Origin: Cercophora sp. LCS_1
Lineage: Eukaryota > Ascomycota > Sordariomycetes > Sordariales > Lasiosphaeriaceae
DNA length: 64,000 nucleotides
Direction of reading: 5' to 3'
Assembly: GCA_036250225.1 (NCBI GenBank)
Contig: JAPZLL010000045.1
Span: 186,001 to 250,000, forward strand
In this document: piece by piece, positions 35,484 through 45,788 of the stretch
Layout: each line of letters opens with the position of its first letter
Numbering within the stretch: the stretch's first letter is position 1
Notes under the pieces: model-generated
Told to the model about the DNA's origin: nothing
Seen by the model: only the letters and a program-made list of their open reading frames with translations
Database searches by the model: none
Position numbers and translations under genes: made by a program

Positions 35484-36494
35484 ATGTCGTCGACGCTGAA
35501 GATCGAGCGGGACACGGTCCAGACGGCTATCCAGCAGGGTGTGCAGAATGTCGCCGGCAAGGAGCCCCACGGCTTCATTGCCACGACGGCCGCGGCAGTG
35601 ACCGAGGCCGCGACCGGAAACCTCCCCGGCACCAAGGGGCACCACCCAGTTGCGGCCGTCGTGGGCACCGCCATTACTGGTGGTAGACAGAATGCTGGAA
35701 CGAAGGGCTATCTGGCAGTACGTATCCGTTCTTGTAAAGAACAAGATGATATCAAGGCTAACCTGCGCGTAGGCATATATTGAGCAGCTGGAGAAGCACC
35801 CTCTCCGAACCAAGATGCTCACGGCTGGCACTCTTGCTGGTGCGCAGGAGCTGATTGCCTCGTGGTTGGCCAAAGACCGCAACAAGCACGGCAACTACTT
35901 CACCTCGCGTGTGCCCAAGATGGCCACCTATGGTGCCCTCGTCAGCGCGCCCCTCGGCCATTTCCTCATCTGGTGCTTGCAGAAGGCCTTCAAGGACCGA
36001 ACCAGCTTGCGATCCAAGATCTTGCAGATTCTTGTCAGCAACCTGATTGTATGTCGCCTTCCACTGTTCCGGTTTACTTGCACGCCAACATGCTGACATG
36101 CAACCAGATTGCACCCATTCAAAACTCGGTGTATTTGACGGCGATGGCTCTGATCGCGGGTGCCCGGACCATCCACCAAGTACGGGCAACCGTGCGGGTT
36201 GGCTTCTGGAAGGTCATGCGCGTCAGCTGGATCACTTCGCCCATCTGCTTGGCCTTTGCCCAGAAGTTCCTCCCCGAGCACGCCTGGCTCCCCTTCTTCA
36301 ACCTCGTGTCGTTCATCATCGGCACCTACATCAACACTATTACTAAGAAGAAGCGCCTCGCAGCCCTCCGCAAGAAGCATTTTGGCGACGGCGGCCGTGC
36401 GCCGGGCGGTTCCACGATCGGCCGCCCCGAAGATTATCCCCCTCCGGGCCTCGGCCCCCATCACCCCAGCCTGGGCCCTAACCCTCAGTACTAG
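35484..36494 (+). CDS. Mpv17/PMP22-family integral membrane protein
   Basis: Member of the Mpv17/PMP22/Sym1 family of small multispanning proteins of peroxisomal or inner mitochondrial membranes, thought to form channels. Three exons, 35484-35717, 35773-36048 and 36108-36494, give 298 residues, with all junctions in phase 0. The N-terminal 75 residues are Ala/Gly/Thr-rich. The family core runs from the YLEKHP-like AYIEQLEKHPLRTKML through several hydrophobic segments (about residues 105, 135, 170, 195 and 240) to SWITSPICLAFAQKFLP and FFNLVSFIIGTYIN. The tail is basic (TKKKR) then Pro/Gly-rich. The closest described relatives I recall are the fungal proteins called integral membrane protein 25D9-6. 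Convergent with VPS22, 376 bp apart. Confidence 0.82.
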
Positions 36495-36870
36495 TGGAAC
36501 GCAGTAGAAAACAGATGCGGCGGTGACAGGGAACACGACATTATGATGGTTGCAACCCCAGACTGGTATCAGGCCAGACGCACCAGTCATGTTTCAAGAC
36601 GACAATGTTGAGAAAACATGGGCCGAGGGAGGCAGGGAAAGGGAGCAAGACAACGGCCGGGGGACGCGAGAAGAGGAGGAATACCCTCTCAGGGGGTTGA
36701 TGCTGGTCTCCTGGGATTCCTGTTGTATAATCGCTTGTTGTTACGTTATTGGATGTCAAATATTTTTGCTTTGCTACCAGTCAGATCGGTAGATGAAATA
36801 CTGGCTAGAATACCTTGTAACCTTTGTGCAGCGGGATTTGTTGTGATGTCAGCATAACAATAACAAGACT
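36495..36870. other. Convergent intergenic region
   Basis: 376 bp between the 3' ends of the Mpv17-family and VPS22 genes. Only 3' UTR expected; nothing recognised. Confidence 0.5.
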
Positions 36871-37695
36871 TTATCCAGGGGCGCTCGGTTCTTGACTCTC
36901 CAACATGAACCCTGGGCTCCAATACTCTGGCTCCTCGCTCTGCTTGTCCACCCAGAGCATCCCTTCGCCGACTAAATCCTCCAAGGCCGTCTGGGCTCTC
37001 GCCCTCGCCCATCTCAAGTTCACCATTAGCATTGACACGCTCACGTACCCAAGCACCTGAACCGCCTCCAGCACAGCGCTCTGATCTGTGTTCAACTCCT
37101 TGGGCACAGACCGGATATATGGTTTACTTCCAACCTTGATGACCGAATACGCACTCCCCAGCGGCTTCAACGTGCCAACCGCCCTGAGGATGTCGTCCCT
37201 ACACACTCATCAGCCTCACCTCACATCATAAGTCATTCCTCAGAACACTCACTCAGTAATATCAGCAGCGCCCTCCATCCGTCCCCTCACAATCCGTTCC
37301 CTCACCTTGCGCACTTCAATCAGCCCGCCATTCTCGCCCCTCGTCTCGCCGCACACTTCCACCACGCGCACGGCCAGCTCAAAGTAGAAGTCGTTCACGC
37401 TCCGTCCTAATAGCTGCGCCCAGATGGACCCGTTGCCGGCTGTGCTGCTGCTGGCGAGTGGATCGACGCCTATGGCGGCGCACATGCGCGCGAACTGGGC
37501 GCGGAATGTTGGGTTGGAGCGGATGTCTTTGGCGTGCGTTTGGGCGAATTGTTGGAGGAGGGAGCGGAAGACGGCCAGCTGTGTTTCGAGGGCCTGCGCG
37601 TTGGTTGTGCGGAGGGTGCTGCCGTGCGAGGCATATTGGGCTGAGGTTAGGCGGGAGCGGTCAAAGGCTGCGAGGCCGGGTGGTTTGCGAGACAT
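36871..37695 (-). CDS. VPS22: ESCRT-II subunit VPS22/SNF8 (EAP30)
   Basis: Subunit of ESCRT-II, which sorts ubiquitinated cargo into multivesicular endosomes. Two exons, 37695-37253 and 37198-36871, joined across a 54-nt GTGAGT...TAG intron, give 256 residues, the usual size. The N terminus (RKPPGLAAFDRSR) and an N-terminal coiled-coil are followed by FRAQFARMCAAIGVDPLAS, the hallmark EAP30 motif. Next come DFYFELAVRVVEVC and the NGGLI strand. Exon 2 encodes the two winged-helix modules (DDILRAVGTLKPLG and SVPKELNTDQSAVLEAVQ) and ends with WVDKQSEEPEYWSPGFM. Upstream, separated by about 0.7 kb, lies the hemerythrin gene on the same strand. Strong assignment. Confidence 0.93.
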
Positions 37696-38413
37696 TTTTG
37701 TTCTCTAGGATGGTTATGATGGGATGAGGTTGTGTTGATGGTAAGAGTGTGAGGGGAGGTGACGTATGTGGGGTGAGTTGGGGGTTAGGGTTAAATGCGG
37801 TGATGAGGCGACAGAGTTTGATTTCTCAAACTTGGTTCCATTGTCACCGGGTTTGGATTTGGATTTTGGGGGTTTGGGGTTTTTCTGGATTCAATGTGAC
37901 GTTTTTTTTTGTCTACCGGTTTGGTGAAGACCCTGCGCAGTGGGTGATAACAAAGCCAGCACACGATCTCGGTTTCCTCATTCACAGGCCACGTGGTGAA
38001 GGTTGCGCGAGTGCAGTGGTGATGGTGTCACTTCGAGCAAAAGAGGGGCTCAATCTTCAAGGAGGGAATCGCCAAAAATCTCGCCGCCGAGCCATCAGCT
38101 CTCCGGTGGGAGCGAGGGTCGTGCGGTTACATAAACCCAACTGAATGGTGTTTAAGTTCGTTGGTTCCAAGGATTCGACGGGGAATCGAACCGAGTGCCT
38201 TTCCTGTGGGTCAGGGAGGTCTACAGATACGCCCACCTATCATGGACCATCATCGGTGAGTGTAACTTATTACCGCTACGCCATCCGGTCCAAGCCGTTT
38301 CTTGCGCTGTTGAAAATGGATGTCAAAATTCCCATACAATATACCTCGGGTGGCCCCAGTCCCGGGCCGTGCCCTTCCCACAACGCAAACTTGGTGCATT
38401 TCATCTGATCCCA
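37696..38413. other. Intergenic region between VPS22 and hemerythrin genes
   Basis: About 0.7 kb holding the VPS22 promoter and the hemerythrin-gene 3' end. It contains the tRNA-like segment described separately and a T10 run near 37902. Confidence 0.5.
38171..38290 (-). tRNA. tRNA-like segment with A and B boxes, probably a relic
   Basis: On the minus strand TGGCGTAGCGG (38283-38273) matches the pol III A box and GGTTCGATTCC (38192-38182) matches the B box exactly. They are 80 nt apart, so an intron or long variable arm would be needed. The 7-nt ends (GACCGGA and TCGAATC) pair at only four of seven positions. The T stem has two mismatches, and no T-run terminator follows. A decayed tRNA or tRNA-derived SINE fragment is more likely than a working gene. 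Confidence 0.3.
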
Positions 38414-39210
38414 TCATATCGGAATAGCTCTAACCTCCTCAAGCGTATAATATTTCCTCATATTCTCCGCGCCCAGCGTCTCCACCTCCTCATCCAAATG
38501 CTTCATCAGTACCTCCCCCCAACTATCCATCTTCTCTTTCAGCACCCCAAGCTCAAACTCAACCTCCTTGTTCTTACACGCCCTCAGATAATCCTCCAAC
38601 AAATCCATGCCCTCATGAATCTTCTCGTGCTGCTTCAACAACTCGCAGTCTGCCTTCTTCTTTTTCTTCCCGCTCGGTATCGCCGTCCCAAACTGCGGCA
38701 TCTTGCGCGCAAGTATCGGAAACAAATGCGTCTCCTCAATTCTGTGATGGGCCTCGAGATAGCGAACGAGATTTAGTCCCTCGTCGATAAACTGCTTGAG
38801 CGTCATGCCTGCCGGGCGCCGACCGCTTTCACAGGCTGAGTATAGGGTTTTCCAGATGTGGCGGAAGTGTTCATGCTTGTGTGCGTTAGTTGGGTACTTG
38901 GATGAATCGCGATGAGACGAACGAAGTAATCCATTTGAACGGCGAGACGGTTATACACACGAAACTGCTCCGCGGTGAGGGGCGGGAGCTTTGCGGGTTC
39001 CGGCTCAGGGTCAGACGCGGGCTTGGCGGCCGGGGAGGGTCCGGAGTCGGAAGGAGGTGTTGACATGTCGCGGGAAGCACCGACGACTCGTGTTGGCTTG
39101 GGGCTGAGTGATGAAGCACGGGGTTTGGGATACAAGGCAAACAATCTCGAAGGAATTGTCAGACGCTGTAAGCGGCGAGGGCGTGTCATGAGATTGGAGT
39201 AACTTAGCAT
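38414..39210 (-). CDS. Hemerythrin/HHE-domain protein, possibly mitochondrial
   Basis: Hemerythrin-like four-helix protein that probably binds a di-iron or other metal centre; its substrate is unknown in fungi. Two exons, 39210-38923 and 38875-38414, give 249 residues. The first 45 residues are Arg/Leu/Ser-rich with no acidic residues, like a mitochondrial presequence. A second possible start, Met49 (MSTPPSD), would remove it. A Pro-rich linker follows, and then the HHE domain from about residue 80. Candidate ligands are H97-E-H99...H102, H140-x3-E144 with H146, H179-x3-H183, and H222 with E226. A Lys run at 166-170 lies in a loop between helices. The intron splits MDYF from HEHFRHIW. Length is typical for fungal members. 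Confidence 0.8.
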
Positions 39211-39685
39211 CTGTGTTTGTGCCGGTTCAGCATAACATATACGCCAGGTGTGTGGAGGATGGGATTTCAGTTTGGGGTGGCTTCCGCATTAGTAATACTT
39301 TGCAAGTCGCTCGCCCGCGCGCTTTGCCCTTGAGATCCCAGTCAGTGTAGTTACTGCTCACCTTGCGGCTCATAACCGCGCGGGTCGGCCTTCGGTTCTC
39401 CACATGGTGTGGTCGGGCTTGTTCCCGAGAGGTCAGACACGACTGCGGGGGAGCAACACGGGCTTGGCTTCCGCGGGTATTGTTCCATGTCTCATTGCAC
39501 TCCGAACGCACTGTATTGTTCGTTAACTGAGGGCATGCTACTGCTCATGATGTCATCGGTCTCCTAGACCGGTTTCCTGGACGCCGACCAAAATGCTCAA
39601 TCGCTATGCTCCCAGGTCAAAATGCCTTCGTACTAACTCCTTAAAAAAAAAGCAAAACCGTTATCGCACACTAAACCCCCGAGTA
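39211..39685. other. Intergenic region upstream of hemerythrin gene
   Basis: 475 bp containing the hemerythrin-gene promoter and the RAD26 3' UTR. An A9 run near 39642 is the only repeat. Nothing else recognised. Confidence 0.5.
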
Positions 39686-42600
39686 TCACTTGTACTCGTC
39701 CCTCAGAGACCAGATGGCGCGCATGCTTGAGCCTCGCTTCTCCATCACTGCCACAGTCTCCAGCGCCAACTTGAACTCGGCTGCTTGCCGAGAGCTGCCA
39801 CAGTACTGGTTGAAGTGATCAACCAGTAGCTTCGACGGCACTTGGCCGCCGTGCCTCTTGATGAAGGCCGGGATCATCTTCTCGAAGTCTTTGGTCCGGG
39901 GATTGCGGACCGGACCGGGCGCCGGGGTTGCCGATCTTGAGCTGCTGGCGCTGGCACTTGCTGTTGCCGGGGCAAAGCCCTGGCGGTCGGCCACGCCCCG
40001 GAGTATCCCCGTCGAGCTCGGGCCGCCCCTCCCGCGACGGTTGTTCACGGGGCGCCCAGCTTCCCCAAACGCACCCGTCCATGTCACCGTGCCAATTGGC
40101 ACAGCACGTGCCGCCTCGCCTGCTCGCCGGAGGGCGATGGCCGCCTCTGCTGCAATGCGGTTGGCCTCTCGCTGGAGCATCTGCCGGTCCGCCTTGACCA
40201 CCTTCTTGCCGTTGATGATTTGGTCATGCTCGAGGGCGCTGTGGACTGACTTGGAGAAGATACCCTCCATGAGCCTATCTTCTTCGTTGGGCGGGGGCGC
40301 AGTGCCATCCTCGTACACTTCGACGGCCGCAACTCCCTCAATCGTATCGAGGTCTTCCTTCTTCACACTAGGCTTATGCGCATCCTCGGTGGCAGGCTGT
40401 AAGCCTTTTCGGGGGTCAATGTCATGTCCAGGCAGGACGAGCTCTCTAGGCCCGGCCGGCTTGAAACCTTTGACTTCGCTGCCCTTGAAGATTTCACTGG
40501 TCTCTGTCACGCCGTCTTCATACGAGCTAAGTGTGAAGAGGTCATGCAGGTCGTGAATGTTGAAGTTGGTTTGCTGCTTTGGATCCTTTAGGACTTTGTT
40601 AGACAGGAACTGCTTGAAGATTTGGCGATGGTAAATCTTCTCTTCGATCGTGCCAGCCGTCATCAGCCGGAAGACGGTGACTTCTCTCTTCTGGCCTAAG
40701 CGCCAAGCACGCTCTCTAGCTTGCATATCGGTCGAAGGATTCCAGTCAGGGTCGAAGATGATGACTCTATTCGCTCCCGTCAAATTGACGCCGAGGCCGC
40801 CAACCTTGGTTGTCAACAGGAAGATATCAAGATCCGGATCGTTGTTGAACTGGTCCACAAGGGTCTGCCGCTGTTTGACTGGAGTCTTGCCATCCATGCG
40901 AATAAAAGTGAGATTGTCTTGACGTCGAATAAAGGCTTCGATAATGTCCAACATCTGGACACCTTGACAGAACAGTAGCGTCTTGTGGCCCAGGCGCTTC
41001 CACAAAGGCAAGAGAGACTTGACCACAGCCATTTTGCCAGACTTGCTCGAGCTGCCCCACTGATACTCGGGGTCATTCTTCAGCAGTGGGTCAAGGAGAT
41101 CGGGATGGTTACAGATCTTGCGAAGAATGTCAATGCCATACAACGATTGGCGAGTCCTGTTAAGAATCGCCGTCATCTCGCTGGACTTGAGGAATCTTTC
41201 ATAGGCCTCTCGTTGCGGTTGGGTTAGCTTGCAGAAGATGACTTGTTCGCTCTTCTTGGGTAGGTCAGCTGCCACGTCGACCTTGAGTCGCTGGAGAAGA
41301 TACGGGCTGATGGTCTCCTTCAATGTCTCAGCACATTTCTGCGCCGTCATGATTTGCAAGTTCGTCGCGTTGGCGTAGCCTCCTAACTTGATGGGGACTT
41401 CGAACTGGTTGCGAAATGATACCAGAGTTCCAAGACGCATCGGGTAGATGAAGTCGAACAAAGACCAGAGCTCGGTTAGGTTGTTCTGCATCGGAGTGCC
41501 AGAAAGAATCACCCGGTTGGGGGTTTGGAGCTCTTTGCAGTAGATCGTGATGGCCGTGTTTGGGTTGCGAATCTTGTGGCCTTCATCAAGAACGGCATAC
41601 CCCCACTTGACGGGGATCAACACGTCGCCGTATGTTTGAAGACCTGCGTATGTCGTCACGAGTACATGACCGTGCTTGACAACTCTGTCGACGATCTTCT
41701 TGGCTGCAGGGCTCGACTTGCTAGACTTCCGCTCCCCGTCCCAGGCATCTTCGAAATCTTCAATCTCGCCTTCGCTGCGGACATTAAACATTCCGCTCCC
41801 AGAAGAGTGAAGGATCGAGACGCGGAGGGGCGGCCACCATCGATGGAACTCATTGACCCACTGTCGCAGGACTGTAGCCGGCGCAACGACAATGACGGGC
41901 TTGTCCAGCATCTTGCTGTAATGCAAGGCAGCCACGAACGAGATCAGTTGGACTGCAACTCCATTAGCCTTAGTCTCCTAGCGCCCATACTAAGCGCAAC
42001 TTACCCGTCTTGCCAAGGCCCATCTCGTCGCCAATGATACCGCCTGTCTGTTGAGCGTAGAGCTCGGCCAGCCATTGCACACCCGTTTTCTGGTAATCGA
42101 AGAGAGATGGGAATATATCACCTGGGAGTTTGAGGCCGTTGTCAAACTCATGGTCAGGCTGGTCGGGAGACGGCTTGAACCATTCCTCGACACCATCACC
42201 CGCATCCACCTGTTGACCGAGTCTTTCCTGTCGAATACGTCTTGCACGGCTTCTTCGCTCGACCCAGTCCCGCAGCCGGTTTTGGTAGACAGCTTCGTTG
42301 CCATCATCGATATTACTAAGATCGACTTTGGCGTCACTTTCCTTGCTTGTCTTCTTCCTCTTTGGTTTAGGGCTCAGGTCGGTCAAGTCCACGTCATCGG
42401 ATCCATCGGACGCATAGGATGCTGGAGTACCTGTCCTTGTGGTATCCTCCGGTACGTAGTCATCTTCGGAGTCACCGGAGCGTCGGGCCTTACGCTTCTT
42501 TCTTGGGCGTAGGGAAAACTCGGACTCAACCGCGCCTGTATATTCGCTCTCCTCGGCAAACCCGGGCAGTCTCAAGTTCTGATGTGATCGTGGTCCATCC

Positions 42601-43256
42601 GCAGCCTTCTCCGCCAGCTCCTCAGCCACCGCTTCGTCTTCAGCATCAAGGATTGCATCGGCAAGTTTTCCTTCAGCATCGCTTGGCCTCGGGCCGCCGA
42701 TTTGGGCAAAGGGCGTGATCTTCCCAGTTCGAATGAGATATTCGCGGTGGGTCTCGTTGGGGAGTTTGCCGCCCGCAGCGGTGGGAAGTTCATCCGTCGC
42801 GCCTTCCTTGTGGCGCTGTCCAATTCGGGTTTTGAAGTCTGCGATATCCTTCCCGCAAAGATCAATCTCAGCCTCGATCCGTGTAATGTCTTGTTGAATT
42901 CGAAGTCTCGAGGTCGGGTTTGCCGCTGCCGCGCGCAGCTTTTGTTTCTGTAGTCTGAGTTGGCCCTCGAGCTTGGAACGTGTCTGCTCGGCCTTTTCTA
43001 TGCGCTTCTGGTCTCTCTTGTCCTCGGCCTCAATGAGCGCCTGGTTTGCTTGCAAAGTGATGTCTCGCTCGAGATCGTCTTGGTCGCGGACATTCTCGGT
43101 CAGGCCTTTGAGGATCGACTCCTCGTCGAGCTCCATTGCCGGATCCGTCGGCCCAAGTGCGGGGGATGCGCCGTCAATTGTCGCGGCCATAGCTAGAGGA
43201 GAGTGCATTTCGGTGTCGTCCCTAGTGACTTTTGGGGGTTGCATGTTGGAACTCAT
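39686..43256 (-). CDS. RAD26: Transcription-coupled repair ATPase RAD26/CSB (Rhp26)
   Basis: SWI2/SNF2 ATPase that binds RNA polymerase II stalled at lesions and starts transcription-coupled excision repair. Two exons, 43256-42005 and 41952-39686, are split by a 52-nt GTAAGT...CTAAT...CAG intron, giving 1172 residues. The intron cuts exactly within Walker A, GDEMGLGKT|VQLISF (about residues 409-423). I chose ATG 43256; the frame opens further upstream only with a GTG. A charged, partly coiled N terminus and basic nuclear-signal patches (RPRKKRKARR, KPKRKK) come first. ATPase motifs include APATVLRQW, DEGH (540-543), LSGTPMQNN, MDGKTP, GLGVNLTGANRV and ERAWRLGQ. The C-terminal end has the conserved helical region (MIPAFIKRHGG...AIWSLRDEYK). 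Size matches fungal Rad26. Confidence 0.93.
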
Positions 43257-44343
43257 GAGACGGCGATTGCGAGGGCCATCGGGGTGTGGGTTTTTTGGAG
43301 AGAGGGGTCGGAAGTCACGGTTGTGGGGAGGATTTTGCGGGATGGAAGAAATGGCCAGCACTATTTTGTGGCAATTCGAATTCTGCTACCTAACGCCGAG
43401 CTGATGTCTGGGTCTGCGATGCGCCTGCCTTCGGCACAGAAACAATGACGCATCGTTCGCGCTCAACAACCCGCGGTGTCAGGTGACTCACGCTTCCAAT
43501 CTAACTCTCCCGGACAACGACAGCTGGCAACTGAAATCCCAGCTGTCACTGGATTTGTGCCCCTGAACCCCTGAACATCAACAGCAGCACTCGGCCGCCG
43601 GTTTCGAAGTATATACCGATGATGCAAACTCACAATTGAGCGAACATGTTTCATATCATCATTTTTTTCTTGCACCATTTGTTCACCACACCTCTCTGAT
43701 TGGATTGATTGCACCTCGTGCATCCCACAAGCCCACATCGAGCACGAGCCTTCACCGGACGTTCAGATGCAGTGCACCCTACGTACACAAAAACCACATT
43801 AAATCTGACGACCAACGTACTCTAAAACTCTCAAACAGTTTTCCGGGGGTACTGCAAGTGTCCTTTGAGCATGATTCTTACCCTCAACCTACTCTTACAG
43901 GCCAGTAGTCATCAAAAGCAGGTTTGTCTGCCCTTTGTGAGAACGACTGTAAGTTCTGTCCCGAGTTTGGCAGATTTAGCTTTGGTACACGCACCGGCGG
44001 TGGTCTTTATGTTAGTATAGCGACACCGATAAGAGTTGGCTCGTGCAATAGAGACGTGATCCCTCGTTTCCTTCTGCGTGGAACACACCATTGGACGGTA
44101 CTTGTACATGGGACTAACATTCTACACATCGCCTACTGATCTACCGCTGACCATAAGACTTATTTCCTCGTCGACATCATTCTGAATAGTTTTATTGCCA
44201 CCTCCCGAGAAGTTTCCGAGCCTCTCACGAGGTTGCGTTTAGTTAAACCTGCCCAGATATGTCATGATGCATTGCGGGCTTCAAAAAAGAGGAATGACCT
44301 GGCTCTGTCCGAGCAGGAGCTACAATGCTGACATGATGGGCCA

Positions 44344-44369
44344 TTTTTTTTTTTTGGGGGGGGGGGGGG
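44344..44369. repeat. T12-G14 homopolymer junction
   Basis: Twelve T directly followed by fourteen G. Runs like this are error-prone for sequencing and assembly, so the exact lengths are doubtful. Confidence 0.8.
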
Positions 44370-45762
44370 AGGGTCAATCGATGGGGCGACGAGGCTCACT
44401 TCAACAAAACAAAGAAAAAGGCTGCGAGCTCCATGGCGGAACCACGCTCGAGGCCTGTGGTCGTCACGGTTAACCCTTTTTAAAGCCAATGAGGGACACT
44501 TGGTCCTATTATTCTGTATTTTAGGACGATGAATCAAGCCCACTGGTCATCCTCCTATGCCTCTAGGACATTATCAGCACTCTTCGGCGTGCCAGACAAG
44601 AAACTGCACCTTGGCCGAGCCAACGGGTGACACGGCCATGTCTACTATAGTCGACCTCAGAACCAGCGACTTCCTTGACACGATAGCACACAAATGATAA
44701 TCTCTCGCGCGGATTTCAGTAAACCTGAAAACTCCCCACAGTGAGACAAGCCGAGGACAGCGCCAGAGGTTGCCACACGCCGCTTCTCATGGAATGCGAG
44801 ATTACTCTCAACCACCAGCGATATAGCCGACAGCAGAGGCAACACAAGGGCAGCCCAATGTTCAAAGTGGCCTTGAGCCGCAGATACGGACCGCAGATAC
44901 CGAAAAAGAGCCATCGGCAGATGTTACTCTGGGAGCCCTCCACGACCACCAGAGAATCTCGGGTTCCGGTCGAACCACTGACTTTTGGTCTCCCCAAAAA
45001 CGACTGATCGCTGGGTCTGTTTCTCTGGTTATGATCCACGGCGCAACGTTGTAGCGAAAGAAATGTCTGAACGAACATGGGGTGCGTGCGTACGTGCGGC
45101 GCGGCCGTTTGTTGGGAATAACGACAAGACCAGGAAGGAGCAACACAGCAGCCCAGGTAGGGATCTTCGTTACCGGAATTCACCTTGACCAGGGCACCAT
45201 GGACGAATCGGTTGGGTTGAGAGCGGCGGACGTGCGGTGTCCCAATGTTCCCCGTCCCAACCCAAAACTTGGAACGGCAGAAAGACGGACGCAGGCGTGC
45301 CACCGCCACCGCCAACGCCAACACCAGACCACCTGCCCCAAATTCACGCCCTTCATCAAGAAGTTAAAGCGAGATATGGCGTCGTGATCCAATCGAGGCC
45401 GCCAGCGCGAGAGTTGCCCCCGTCGCGGGCGCAAGGGACTTTGCTCCTGGCCCCTTTCATCTCCCCTCTGTAACTCTCCGCCGTTGAGAGTGGCAACCAG
45501 CCTCTGCACCCCACTGCTTCCCCGCTCGAAATCCGTGGGTGAGGCGTTTCAGCGGAAGAGGCCTGCCTCAATTGCCCGTCTGCAGGGCCTTCCGCGGCTG
45601 CAGAAACGCAGTGCCTGCCGGTTGGGCCAGTACTCACGGTGTAGACGGCGATAAGAGCGTCAAAATGCGCATTTCGATCCGTCTCCCAAATCGGTGACTT
45701 GATGCTTTTGCTTGAGACGACCTTGGCCAGTTTCGGGCGAGACACATGTATAATGGGGCGTG

Positions 45763-45788
45763 ATATATCTCTGGTATCAGAGATATAT
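45763..45788. repeat. Perfect 11-bp inverted repeat with 4-nt loop
   Basis: ATATATCTCTG, loop GTAT, CAGAGATATAT. It lies in non-coding DNA with no T-run after it, so it does not look like a terminator. Either a chance hairpin, the tip of a small element or a binding site. Confidence 0.7.
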
